Below, in pieces: positions 16,621 through 23,411 of a stretch of DNA of 38,149 nucleotides (position 1 is the stretch's first letter; every line of letters starts with the position of its first letter). Position numbers and translations under genes: made by a program. Source of the DNA: a virus; IMG/VR virus record IMGVR_UViG_3300036781_000824, positions 1-38,149 of that record. One strand, written 5' to 3'. Under the pieces are notes generated by a model, which made no database searches, had not been told where the DNA came from, and saw nothing but the letters and a program-made list of their open reading frames with translations.

Positions 16621-17105
16621 CTGGTACCTCCGCCTCCGGCTGCCTGCAACACATCGATCTTGGCTTCAATCTTCTTCAGCACATCCACAACGTGCTTCAG
16701 AACCTCGCCTTGCCGCTCCGACTGCTGCGACGTATAGGCAGTCAGCGTTCGCGTCTCCTGAGCTTGCCTGTCATCCTTGTCCCCGACGCGCTGCAGCGCC
16801 ACGGCCGTATGCTCCATCGCGATCACGCCACGCTTCACGATGTTCAAAAAGAACTTCGCCAGGTCGTACACCACGAACAGCGCGATCATCGCGAAGATCG
16901 CCCTTGGCCCCCACGAGATCAGAAGCGGAAACGCTTCGCGCGGATTGTTGTGCAGCAGCGAGTAGGCGCCGTACACGATCGCCGCGCCCATCGACCATCC
17001 GCCGCCAAGGGCAACGCGCTTCGCGATCTCGGCCCTCAGCGAAGACTTCGCCGACTGCTCCACAGTCTCGTCATGCTCGGTGCGGCCCAGCAGTGTCCCG
17101 ATCAC
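16617..17105 (-). CDS. Mu gp25-like membrane/coiled-coil protein (DUF2730-type)
   Basis: A 162-residue protein starting at the GTG at 17105, which overlaps the holin-like stop codon (GTGA) and has GGGAGA upstream. The open frame extends far upstream, but that part reads through the holin-like gene and is not coding. Two membrane segments (about 34-50 and 63-83) are followed by a helical C-terminal region ending in a LKKIEAKIDVL coiled coil. Position and architecture match the gp25 type of Mu-like phages, generally found in the lysis/head gene junction. Function unclear. Confidence 0.65.
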   Translation of the reverse strand: MIGTLLGRTEHDETVEQSAKSSLRAEIAKRVALGGGWSMGAAIVYGAYSLLHNNPREAFPLLISWGPRAIFAMIALFVVYDLAKFFLNIVKRGVIAMEHTAVALQRVGDKDDRQAQETRTLTAYTSQQSERQGEVLKHVVDVLKKIEAKIDVLQAAGGGGTR

Positions 17106-17425
17106 GCGCTCTCTCCCGCACCACATTCCGTCGCCAGCACCGCCGCGTCTTTCACCACGCGGGCGCCCGCTGCGATCGCCTGCGGCACGTTCCTGGTCGA
17201 CACGCTCATTCCCATGCCAGCCAGGTCGCGCAGCAGCTGCATGGTGTCCTCCTGGTGCGTCTGCAGAGCGGAGCGGAACGATGCCGCAAACAACCCCAGC
17301 GCGAACAGCCCAACGGCGCACGCCGTCTCCGGCGTCAGCCGGCCGGCGAACACCAGGCCGCCTGTCGCCAGGCACACCGCCGCCGCGATCAAATACGTCT
17401 TCTTTCCAACCAGCCAATTCATCAT
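17102..17425 (-). CDS. Holin-like small membrane protein
   Basis: About 107 residues with a short N-terminus MMNWLVGKKTYL followed by two hydrophobic segments (about 10-30 and 36-54) and a soluble tail. The KKTYLIAAAV opening is common in phage holins. It lies in the lysis module, downstream of the endolysin. It would let the signal-less endolysin cross the membrane. The ATG at 17425 has an AGGAGAGG ribosome region about 10 bases upstream. The call is from topology and position, without a recognised holin family. Confidence 0.65.
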   Translation of the reverse strand: MMNWLVGKKTYLIAAAVCLATGGLVFAGRLTPETACAVGLFALGLFAASFRSALQTHQEDTMQLLRDLAGMGMSVSTRNVPQAIAAGARVVKDAAVLATECGAGESA

Positions 17426-17539
17426 GCCCAACCGCCTCTCCTGATGGCCCGCCGTCGCGTAGCAAAAATGCTGCCAGCCTTGGCAAGGATTTTTAGGCCC
17501 TACCCCACACAAAACTTTCCAACCTCGCTCTACGCGCCT

Positions 17540-17734
17540 CTAATGCCCGATATGCCACTTACCGCAAAATTCGCATTCGTAGGGGTGGGCTCCGTCTCCG
17601 GACCGGGCCACACCCTGACGAACGCGAAAGCCCTGCGTGGCGATCGCGGCCGCCTCGCTCTCGTGCTGCTCTTTGCCCAGGCATCCGTGGTCGAATGCCG
17701 GCAGAGATGTCCACGGAAAGAAGGCGACGGCCAT
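17540..17734 (-). CDS. Small zinc-finger protein
   Basis: A 64-residue protein with the pattern C-x2-K-x2-H-x-S in its centre and a YECEFCGKWHIGH end. Short phage and host proteins of this kind, ending in C-x2-C-x2-WH-x-GH, are common and of unknown function; the Cys and His residues probably hold one zinc. The ATG at 17734 is chosen for its TAGGAG site; it lies 8 bases past the stop codon of the membrane protein gene. Confidence 0.65.
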   Translation of the reverse strand: MAVAFFPWTSLPAFDHGCLGKEQHESEAAAIATQGFRVRQGVARSGDGAHPYECEFCGKWHIGH

Positions 17735-17742
17735 CACCACTC

Positions 17743-18603
17743 CTACTGCTGTGTTTCGTCCTTGCCCTCAGCTTCGCCAGCTTCCGGCTCAGCCTCTTCA
17801 CCCACAGGCTGCTCCACAGGCGCAGGCGCCTCGCTGCCCGCCGGCGCATCCGCACCGTCTTCCTCCGCGATCGCGATCGCAGAAGCGTTGTCGGCAGCAG
17901 CGCCATCGAGGATCTGTGCATCCGTTTCGCCCTTGAGCGCGACCAGCTTCGGCACCAGCTCAGCCGCGGCTTCAGCGGCCAGCGCGATCAGTACATCGAT
18001 CTCGGCTGGCGTCAGCGTCACAGCCGCCAGCATGATCCCGGCGCCCGCGACATGACTGTTACCCGTGCTGCTGGTCTTCGCCGGAACATTCGCCAGGTTG
18101 TTCAGCGTCGCAAGCGCGGCCTTGATGCCACTCATCGTCACAGAGAACGCGGTCTGCGCTTCCGGACTCTTGAGGTGCAGGATGCCTTGATCGTTCAACT
18201 GGTCGATCTGGGCATTGAGATCCTTCAAGTCCTGCACAACGTCCGAGGCGCTCAGGTTGCCGCCGTTGGCCTGGATCTGCTGCAGCACCTTGACGAACTT
18301 GTCATTCGCCGACGTGGCCTGCACGATGTAGTTCGCGTTCTGCTTGCGCTCGTCGGGCAAAATGTTTGGATCGTCGTGATTGATCTGCGCGGCCGTGTTG
18401 AGGCTGGCGGCGATGGATCCGGCAGCCACGCTGGCCTTATGGATGTCACTGCACCCGCCTGATGCGGCCATGCAACTGAGACCCAGCAGGAACACAAACA
18501 ACAGCCGAACCGAGACCTTCCAGTAACGCTTGAATGCCGCGAACGCGATAAACGCCGCGAGCACCATCAGTGCGAGTAAACCAATTGCCATCCAGGGAGT
18601 CAT
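17743..18603 (-). CDS. Membrane-anchored hypothetical protein of the lysis region
   Basis: A 286-residue protein with two hydrophobic segments near the N-terminus (about 4-24 and 33-49). The second is preceded by basic residues and followed by SGGC, so Cys51 could be lipidated if it is processed, though this is not a canonical lipobox. Residues 55-210 are helical and Ala/Asn/Gln-rich. The end is an acidic Glu/Ala/Pro-rich tail that looks disordered. It lies directly after the endolysin and before the holin-like gene, sharing an ATGA overlap with the endolysin. A spanin-like or other envelope role is possible but unproven. Confidence 0.55.
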   Translation of the reverse strand: MTPWMAIGLLALMVLAAFIAFAAFKRYWKVSVRLLFVFLLGLSCMAASGGCSDIHKASVAAGSIAASLNTAAQINHDDPNILPDERKQNANYIVQATSANDKFVKVLQQIQANGGNLSASDVVQDLKDLNAQIDQLNDQGILHLKSPEAQTAFSVTMSGIKAALATLNNLANVPAKTSSTGNSHVAGAGIMLAAVTLTPAEIDVLIALAAEAAAELVPKLVALKGETDAQILDGAAADNASAIAIAEEDGADAPAGSEAPAPVEQPVGEEAEPEAGEAEGKDETQQ

Positions 18604-19109
18604 GCTGCCTCTTTCTGCGCAGCCGGACTCGCCGGCGGCGGCACGTCATACTGCGTGAGGTTGTACAGCCGCATAAACTTCAGCAGCCGATCCGCATAGT
18701 CGGCGGTTGTCGAATAGCCACCACGCGCCAGGCCCACGATGAAAGCTTCCGGCAGGTTCGCCGAGACCATCGCCAGGTGGTAGCGCGGAGCCGTCGCCAG
18801 CAGTCGCGCATGATCGTCGAAGCTGGCGGCCGCGTTGGGATACTTCTGAAATTCCTGCAGCTCGATGACGCGCTTGCCGTTTTCGTATTCCGCCGTCGGC
18901 ATCTCGACATAGCTGTCCGGCCCATACAGGTGCTCGAACTTGATCCCGAAATAGTTGTTCGCCTTGGTCGCAAGCTGCGACTGCCCCCAGGAGCTCTCCG
19001 GGATCCACTGCGCAAGAGTGACTGAGGCAGGTACGCCCCACTTGCGTTGCGCGGCCTGTGCGGCCGGGATTGCGGCGTGGAAGTTTGTCAGCTCGATCTG
19101 GGTAGGCAC
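18600..19109 (-). CDS. Endolysin, glucosaminidase-type
   Basis: A 169-residue peptidoglycan hydrolase of the glucosaminidase (FlgJ/LytD-like) family, cutting the glycan backbone of the cell wall. The motif LAQWIPESSWGQS places the catalytic Glu at position 38, followed by ANNYFGIK at 50-57 and a YPNAAASFDDHARLL stretch. It has no signal peptide, so it needs the holin-like protein for release. The GTG start has GGAG eight bases upstream. It is the first gene of the late operon and follows a strong hairpin. Most Mu-like phages carry a lysozyme at the equivalent position. Confidence 0.9.
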   Translation of the reverse strand: MPTQIELTNFHAAIPAAQAAQRKWGVPASVTLAQWIPESSWGQSQLATKANNYFGIKFEHLYGPDSYVEMPTAEYENGKRVIELQEFQKYPNAAASFDDHARLLATAPRYHLAMVSANLPEAFIVGLARGGYSTTADYADRLLKFMRLYNLTQYDVPPPASPAAQKEAA

Positions 19110-19130
19110 GCACGAATCTCCGATTGAGCC

Positions 19131-19166
19131 GGAGGCTCGCGGCGGTCATCTGCACCGCGAGCCTCC
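19131..19166. promoter_or_regulatory. 12-bp perfect stem-loop upstream of the endolysin gene
   Basis: A perfect 12-bp inverted repeat (GGAGGCTCGCGG / CCGCGAGCCTCC) encloses 12 bases and begins 22 bases upstream of the endolysin start. There is no T-run on the minus strand. It may be part of the late leader RNA, a protein binding site, or a terminator for the gene at 19316-20314. The remainder of 19167-19257 shows nothing else I can name; I could not find a convincing late promoter. Confidence 0.45.
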
Positions 19167-19257
19167 TGCACTCCTGGGTGAACTGGTGTTTCCAGTCCGT
19201 CAGCCATCAATCGAAGGCCGTGATTCGGAGACTAAAAGCGCATCCCGGCCGGCACGT

Positions 19258-19317
19258 CGAGCGCGCCGTAGCCGGGATATGTGTCCGTTGAATTGTGTGT
19301 TTTTGCTGTTACTACTT
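19258..19317. repeat. Dispersed repeat element, copy a
   Basis: About 60 bp, roughly 80% identical to copy b at 20350-20408 by eye. Shared blocks are CGAGCGCGCCG, AGCCGGGATA, TGTCCG and TTGTG, with a similar ending CTACTT. It borders the 3' end of the gene at 19316-20314. Confidence 0.65.
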
Positions 19318-20314
19318 ACGAGGACTGGAGACTGACATTGCCCTTCTGCGGGTCCGCCGCCAGTAACTGGCGTGTGAAACCTTGGCCGTTCTTATTCGGG
19401 GTCTCGGGCAGGGGTTTCAGAATGAACTGGCAGTTCACATAAGCGATGCTGGTGAAAGGAATCATCTTGCCGCCGGAATACACGATGCGCGCATCGTTGA
19501 TCCAGATGTCGAACATCACCATGTTGGGATGGTGCTGCTTCACCAGGAGAAGATATTTCCCAAGTCGCGTGGAATTGAAGTGACCGTCGTCGTCCAGGTT
19601 CAGTTGGCAGTGACCCAGCTCAACATGCGTACGCCATGGTGTATCGGCGGGCGCGTTCGTGAAACCTGGAACATACGATTCGGTGCCTTCAACCTCCAGC
19701 TTGTCGATATTCCCGGCTCCATCCGGCGGAAGCGTGTCTGAGCAATCTGGAAGCGTCTCGGGAAGTTTCACCAATGACTCGGACCGGTAGCTGACGAGCT
19801 CGGCCCCAGCCTGCCAGGCAGTTGGAATATCGCTGTGCTTTACCAGGACGTCATCCAGCGCATCCGCGAGCTTCACGATGTTTTCCGGCTTCGGTGGCTT
19901 CTTTTCCACGCGGTTCTTCTGGATCTCCCCGCTAAAGACGCTGAGGCTCGCTGCCAGGGCAGCATCCGACTTCGGCTTGGTTAGATCCTGGATTGTCGCG
20001 TTGAGTGGATTGCCCAGCTTTCCGTCGAGGTAGGAAATGCGCTCGTCGAGCTTATTGAGCCTCTCTTCGACGGTATCGATTTTATGGGACAACCATCCGA
20101 GACATCCAACCGCGGCGGTGACCAAACCTAGTGCGATGATGCGCGCATATTTCAGGCCGTGTTCAACCGACGCGAGGCGCTTTTCGATGTCGGCGAGTAC
20201 GTCGGGCTTGGGTGCCAATGGTTGCTCCAGATCTGAATCGGCTAGGCATCCATTTTCGGCCTCCGCTTGTTCATCGTCCAGCGAATTCAACGGGTCAACG
20301 GCTAGAAAGTCCAT
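19316..20314 (-). CDS. Unrecognised membrane-anchored accessory protein
   Basis: A 332-residue protein starting at the ATG at 20314; the longer open frame runs into a repeat element and is rejected. The N-terminal 55 residues are acidic. One membrane segment spans about 58-76, followed by a short coiled coil (about 78-100, ERLNKLDERISYLDGKL). The C-terminal two thirds are soluble, containing a few Cys residues and a MVMFDIWINDARIVYSGG stretch that looks beta-rich. It is flanked by copies of a dispersed repeat and is not a known phage structural gene. A host-range, exclusion or conversion role is possible, but I do not recognise it. Confidence 0.55.
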   Translation of the reverse strand: MDFLAVDPLNSLDDEQAEAENGCLADSDLEQPLAPKPDVLADIEKRLASVEHGLKYARIIALGLVTAAVGCLGWLSHKIDTVEERLNKLDERISYLDGKLGNPLNATIQDLTKPKSDAALAASLSVFSGEIQKNRVEKKPPKPENIVKLADALDDVLVKHSDIPTAWQAGAELVSYRSESLVKLPETLPDCSDTLPPDGAGNIDKLEVEGTESYVPGFTNAPADTPWRTHVELGHCQLNLDDDGHFNSTRLGKYLLLVKQHHPNMVMFDIWINDARIVYSGGKMIPFTSIAYVNCQFILKPLPETPNKNGQGFTRQLLAADPQKGNVSLQSS

Positions 20315-20349
20315 TGTCCGAGATTGGATCTCGAACCGCAGTCCGCAAA

Positions 20350-20408
20350 CGAGCGCGCCGAAGCCGGGATACATGTCCGCTCAGTTGTGGGTTTTGTTGT
20401 TCGCTACT
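20350..20408. repeat. Dispersed repeat element, copy b
   Basis: The second copy of the roughly 60-bp element, upstream of the gene at 19316-20314. Together with copy a it brackets that gene. Read on the minus strand the repeat would encode MYPGFGALV, which is why the open frame is artificially extended here. Confidence 0.65.
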
Positions 20409-20418
20409 TCTTTTTGGT

Positions 20419-20510
20419 TGTCATCCCCGCAGGGGATCTGCTGGTCGCTGTTAACTGTTCGCTGTTAACTGATCCCTGCCTTTTTGTCATCTCGACCGAA
20501 GTGGAGAGAG
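20419..20510. repeat. 91-bp direct repeat, copy 1
   Basis: Starts TGTCATCCCCGCAGGGG and runs through a doubled GCTGTTAACT to CTCGACCGAAG. It is nearly identical to 20822-20913 (a single T/C difference seen in the GAAGYGG part). Similar sequences are known to me from intergenic regions of Acidobacteriaceae genomes, so this looks like a host-derived repeat carried into the phage. Confidence 0.75.
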
Positions 20511-20537
20511 CTGCTTCTGTGCTCTTGCTTTTCTTGC

Positions 20538-20562
20538 TGTCATCCCCGCAGGGGATCTGCTG
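20538..20562. repeat. Partial third copy of the same repeat
   Basis: A 25-bp copy of the beginning of the 91-bp repeat (TGTCATCCCCGCAGGGGATC and a few bases more), directly beside the stop codon of the small gene at 20570-20779. The stretch 20315-20569 otherwise has no gene. Confidence 0.65.
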
Positions 20563-20569
20563 TGGGTCC

Positions 20570-20779
20570 CTAAGGAACGATCGTTACCGTCTTCTTTCGG
20601 AGTCCCGCATACTTGACAGCCTTGCCGAGTAATAAGAGCTCAGGCAGATCGAGATCTGCCGCAAAGGCATCCTGGTGAAAGATCAGGTTGTCTTCCTTCG
20701 AACGGCAGGCTTCAGCGAAAGCAGGAAGCTCCCGTTCTATATCCGCCGACAGTTTTTGTTCAAGCTCTTCATTTGCCAT
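20570..20779 (-). CDS. Small hypothetical protein between direct repeats
   Basis: A 69-residue acidic, helical protein starting at the ATG at 20779, with GAGG upstream. The frame continues upstream only through repeat sequence, so the longer version is rejected. The C-terminal part ends in LLLLGKAVKYAGLRKKTVTIVP, basic and amphipathic. No family recognised. It lies between near-identical repeats and could be a passenger gene. Antitoxin-like size, but no partner toxin is obvious. Confidence 0.5.
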   Translation of the reverse strand: MANEELEQKLSADIERELPAFAEACRSKEDNLIFHQDAFAADLDLPELLLLGKAVKYAGLRKKTVTIVP

Positions 20780-20821
20780 CGCTCTATCCCTCGTCCTTGC
20801 TCTTGCTTTTGCTTTTCTTTC

Positions 20822-20988
20822 TGTCATCCCCGCAGGGGATCTGCTGGTCGCTGTTAACTGTTCGCTGTTAACTGATCCCTGCCTTTTTGTCATCTCGACC
20901 GAAGCGGAGAGATCTGCTGTTCGCCCCCTGCCCATGTGGGGGCACCCCATTCATCGCGCTTGCGCTCGGCGCGATGGGTGGGCTACGG
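20822..20988. repeat. 91-bp direct repeat, copy 2, with adjoining host-like palindromic sequence
   Basis: 20822-20913 repeats copy 1 almost exactly. It is followed to about 20980 by a stretch with GGGGCACCCCATTC and GATGGGTGGG around CGCGCTTGCGCTCGGCGCG, also reminiscent of Acidobacteriaceae intergenic repeats. There is no gene here. Confidence 0.65.
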
Positions 20989-21519
20989 CTAGGGTCGCGG
21001 AGCCGGGGGTATATCTAGCGGGGCGGATGCAATCTCTGACTTTAGATTCTGGAGCCTCTCTACCGGGAAGCGCTCCTCGCATCTGCCAAGTGATGCTGGC
21101 GTCTTGTTCCTGAAAGCGATGTCGGCACAAGCCGAATACAGGGCCTGTGTCTTAGCCTCGGCATAAAGCGGGCCTTCGGTTTTGCTTATGGAAATCTCCA
21201 TCATTTCCTTTTCTTTTGCTTCGGCCTTCGCCGTGGCGGCCTGGAATGCGGAATATCCCTTACGCGCGGAATCGTGTTCGAGCACCAGGAGGTCTACATA
21301 TTCCGACATGCTGGTCTCGAACATAGGGCTGATCGCCCCACCTCGATAACTAGTCTCTGACGATGGCGCTTCCGAAGTCCTTGACAAGTCCTCCGCCATG
21401 TCCCAAAAGAATCGGACGACGACCAGGAGCAGGCCAAGCCCAATAACCATAAGGATGAACATAAACGCAGTCCATGCGCCTGTCTTCCGCGCCATCGCGT
21501 TCATTTGCCTATCGTCCAT
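20989..21519 (-). CDS. Single-pass membrane protein, repressor-linked cargo
   Basis: A 176-residue protein starting at the ATG at 21519, preceded by GTGGAA; a GTG three codons earlier is possible. One strong membrane helix covers about 15-38. The rest is soluble and helical, with a KAEAKEKEMMEI charged segment and two Cys residues near the end. It overlaps the 3' end of the preceding gene by 11 bases, so the two are probably translated together. No family recognised; it may act with its neighbour at the membrane. Confidence 0.55.
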   Translation of the reverse strand: MDDRQMNAMARKTGAWTAFMFILMVIGLGLLLVVVRFFWDMAEDLSRTSEAPSSETSYRGGAISPMFETSMSEYVDLLVLEHDSARKGYSAFQAATAKAEAKEKEMMEISISKTEGPLYAEAKTQALYSACADIAFRNKTPASLGRCEERFPVERLQNLKSEIASAPLDIPPAPRP

Positions 21520-22402
21520 TGCTTCCACCAGGCTTAGGCAGCAGTTTGCCTGTCTCCCCCTCGCTCAATGCCTCAAGCCCAAAGATCAGATCGTGCATGA
21601 ACCAACCTTCGCCCTCGTGTGTCATGAACGCCTGATTCCTGGCGCTCGCGTCATCCGTGCAGAAAACAAGCCCATTGTTGACGCAGTGCATATAGGAGAG
21701 TTCAGCAAAGCGGATGTGGGTGATCGAGTGCGGCCCCTGAAACCAGAAGGCGCGGTCCGTCACCACAAGATTCCCTTCAGCTACAGGGACAAGCGCTTCG
21801 AACGTTGACGCTGGAATGGTTGTTCCCGTGTGGGCATACATCCCGCTTGCAACACGGATCGAATAACCCGTATGGACAGTGGGCCTATCTATCATCACCT
21901 TGTCTTGCCATAGCTGCGCTCCGCCAAAGACCCAGACCATTGACTCTCCAGGCTCATAACGGAAGCCAATTCCGGGGTCATCCACGCGCTGCGGGAGCTT
22001 GCCTGCCGCCAGCTCCGCCAACGCCACAAGCATCACGAAATGGTGCCACCCTCGATCGGGGACGTTGGCACCCAGCCGAAACGCCGAAAGGTACTCAGCA
22101 ATTGCACCGTAGGCGTCCATGCCGAGCAGTGACTTGTCTCTCACCATGCGATTGATCGCCCACGAGAAAGAGGATGCCGCAAGCGTCATCCCCTCGCCGG
22201 GCTCTAGCTGCCGCCTCGCCTTTGCCGCAAGCTCTGGAAGCTGGGAAACACGGCCGTCAGAAAACCACCCACGCAGCTCCGCCTCTAGCTCCCGCTTTGC
22301 CAGGTCGCGCTGCCTGGAAATCTCATCCTCATTGCGCTCGCATTCCTCATGGACAGATTTGAAAATCCCTGCCTGTTGATGACAGATTCGACAACGCCCC
22401 AT
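21509..22402 (-). CDS. Zinc-ribbon plus PH-like domain protein, repressor-linked cargo
   Basis: About 297 residues. The N-terminus has a C4-x2-C7 and H18-x2-C21 zinc-binding pattern. A charged helix follows, then an all-helical middle part (about 70-150). The C-terminal 90 residues (about 205-290) look like a bacterial PH-like domain: LVVTDRAFWFQGP, then ITHIRFAELSYMHC and GEGWFMHDLIFGLEAL. Proteins of this type in bacteria are uncharacterised or linked to membrane or defence functions. The gene begins 6 bases after the repressor stop codon (GTG at 22408 or ATG at 22402; the latter is better spaced from AGGAG), so it is likely expressed in the lysogen. Confidence 0.55.
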   Translation of the reverse strand: MGRCRICHQQAGIFKSVHEECERNEDEISRQRDLAKRELEAELRGWFSDGRVSQLPELAAKARRQLEPGEGMTLAASSFSWAINRMVRDKSLLGMDAYGAIAEYLSAFRLGANVPDRGWHHFVMLVALAELAAGKLPQRVDDPGIGFRYEPGESMVWVFGGAQLWQDKVMIDRPTVHTGYSIRVASGMYAHTGTTIPASTFEALVPVAEGNLVVTDRAFWFQGPHSITHIRFAELSYMHCVNNGLVFCTDDASARNQAFMTHEGEGWFMHDLIFGLEALSEGETGKLLPKPGGSNGR

Positions 22403-22408
22403 AACCAC

Positions 22409-23086
22409 TCATCTCCTAACGGCAGGCGGTTTTCCCATGATGTAAACAACTTCGCCAACAATGCTGAAATCACCCTCTGGCCGCATGATCCGGACGGGGT
22501 AGTCGATCGAAGTATGCTGTGGCACAAGCATGTAAATATCCCCGTCATTTCTAAGCCACTTGATCGTTACCCCGTCACCCTCACGCGCGGCAACCATATG
22601 TTTGAGCAATTTCTTTGGATCCCGCCTCGACGTATCCACTATGACGATGTAACCGTCCGGAACAATCGGAGCCATTGAATCCCCAGAAACCTTCAAGGCA
22701 TAAAGCTCGCCACCGCCAGGGAAGAAATCCAACGCAAACGGCAACATCCGCTCAATCTGGCTTTCGTCGGTAGCGCGGGGTGTACCCGCTGCCACTGAAT
22801 CGCGAAGCTGCTTCACCAGCCTCAGCGGCGGTAAGCTGGGCGCACCAGTCTCAGGAACCCGCTTGATCCCTGCGATCGCTAGAAGGTCTTCTTTCAGTCT
22901 TGCATCTGAAGTGTCCTCCGCCATTTGCAGCAGAATTTTGGTTGATGGCTGGTCTAGACCCTTCTCCCATCGCGACACGGCGACCTGGCTAACGCCATAT
23001 TTCCTACCGAAATCAGCCTGATTTTGCCCCGCCGACTTCCGAATACCGGAAATGCGCACACCAAGGGTGAGCGGAGCCAGAGACAT
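22409..23086 (-). CDS. CI/LexA-type repressor with self-cleaving S24 peptidase domain
   Basis: A 225-residue repressor. Residues 8-60 form an XRE helix-turn-helix (NQADFGRKYGVSQVAVSRWE). The linker holds a VAAG cleavage site (Ala100-Gly101), the same residues as in LexA. The catalytic Ser137 is in SGDSMAP and the Lys176 in DGVTIKWL; spacing from cleavage site to Ser and from Ser to Lys is about as in LexA. It should keep the early promoter silent and be inactivated by RecA-stimulated self-cleavage after DNA damage. Mu's own repressor is of a different kind. The ATG at 23086 is preferred; a GTG at 23113 is an alternative, and a leaderless start is possible. It is encoded divergently from the early operon. 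Confidence 0.9.
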   Translation of the reverse strand: MSLAPLTLGVRISGIRKSAGQNQADFGRKYGVSQVAVSRWEKGLDQPSTKILLQMAEDTSDARLKEDLLAIAGIKRVPETGAPSLPPLRLVKQLRDSVAAGTPRATDESQIERMLPFALDFFPGGGELYALKVSGDSMAPIVPDGYIVIVDTSRRDPKKLLKHMVAAREGDGVTIKWLRNDGDIYMLVPQHTSIDYPVRIMRPEGDFSIVGEVVYIMGKPPAVRR

Positions 23087-23102
23087 ACCCTCACTTTTAT
23101 CC

Positions 23103-23150
23103 TTGACATTCACAAAAGCACGCTTTTAGATTGTCCTTATCGAGGGACAA
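23103..23150. promoter_or_regulatory. Divergent switch region: early promoter and two palindromes
   Basis: On the plus strand a consensus TTGACA (23103-23108) is followed 18 bases later by TAGATT (23127-23132), giving a candidate early promoter. A perfect palindrome AAAAGCACGCTTTT (23114-23127) lies between them, and a second inverted repeat, TTGTCC-8-GGACAA (23131-23150), covers the probable start site. On the minus strand TTCAAG and GACAAT could serve the repressor gene. These palindromes are the likely operators for the repressor and/or the small HTH protein. The assignment is inferred from position. Confidence 0.55.
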
Positions 23151-23153
23151 GTC

Positions 23154-23411
23154 TTGAAGCTCCAAAGTATCAGAGCGGCAGCGAAGTGTGAGCGGTCCAT
23201 TGCACCTATCCATCCGCTGTTTGCACACCCGCCATACGGAATCTTTTCCAAGGTCGCCAGGCAAGTGGGTGTTTCGCCCAGTTTTGCTCGCAAGGTCGCG
23301 CTTGGGCTCCATACCTCGGCACGCGTGGCGAAGGTAGCCAACGCAGAGGCTGAACGCATAACGGACAGCCTGAAGCGCGCGGATCGGAAGCGTAAGGCGG
23401 TGGCGGCATGA
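23154..23411 (+). CDS. Small HTH regulator (Ner/Cro-like)
   Basis: An 85-residue DNA-binding protein, first gene of the early operon. The helix-turn-helix is IFSKVARQVGVSPSFARKVA (about 30-49), followed by a short basic C-terminus. In Mu the same place is held by Ner, which turns down early transcription and repressor synthesis. The start is a TTG with GAGGGA about 7 bases upstream; no better start exists in frame. It shares an ATGA overlap with the next gene. The role is inferred from position and fold. Confidence 0.75.
   Translation: MKLQSIRAAAKCERSIAPIHPLFAHPPYGIFSKVARQVGVSPSFARKVALGLHTSARVAKVANAEAERITDSLKRADRKRKAVAA

Noticed and set aside
19232-19243. GCTTTTAG near the late operon shared with the early palindrome
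   Set aside because: Only eight bases are shared and there is no inverted partner, so chance is likely.
20315-20374. Longer start for the membrane accessory gene (MYPGFGALV)
   Set aside because: The extension is encoded by the dispersed repeat element, not by gene sequence.
20324-21113. Several short plus-strand frames in the repeat region
   Set aside because: They are translations of host-like intergenic repeats and have no ribosome sites.
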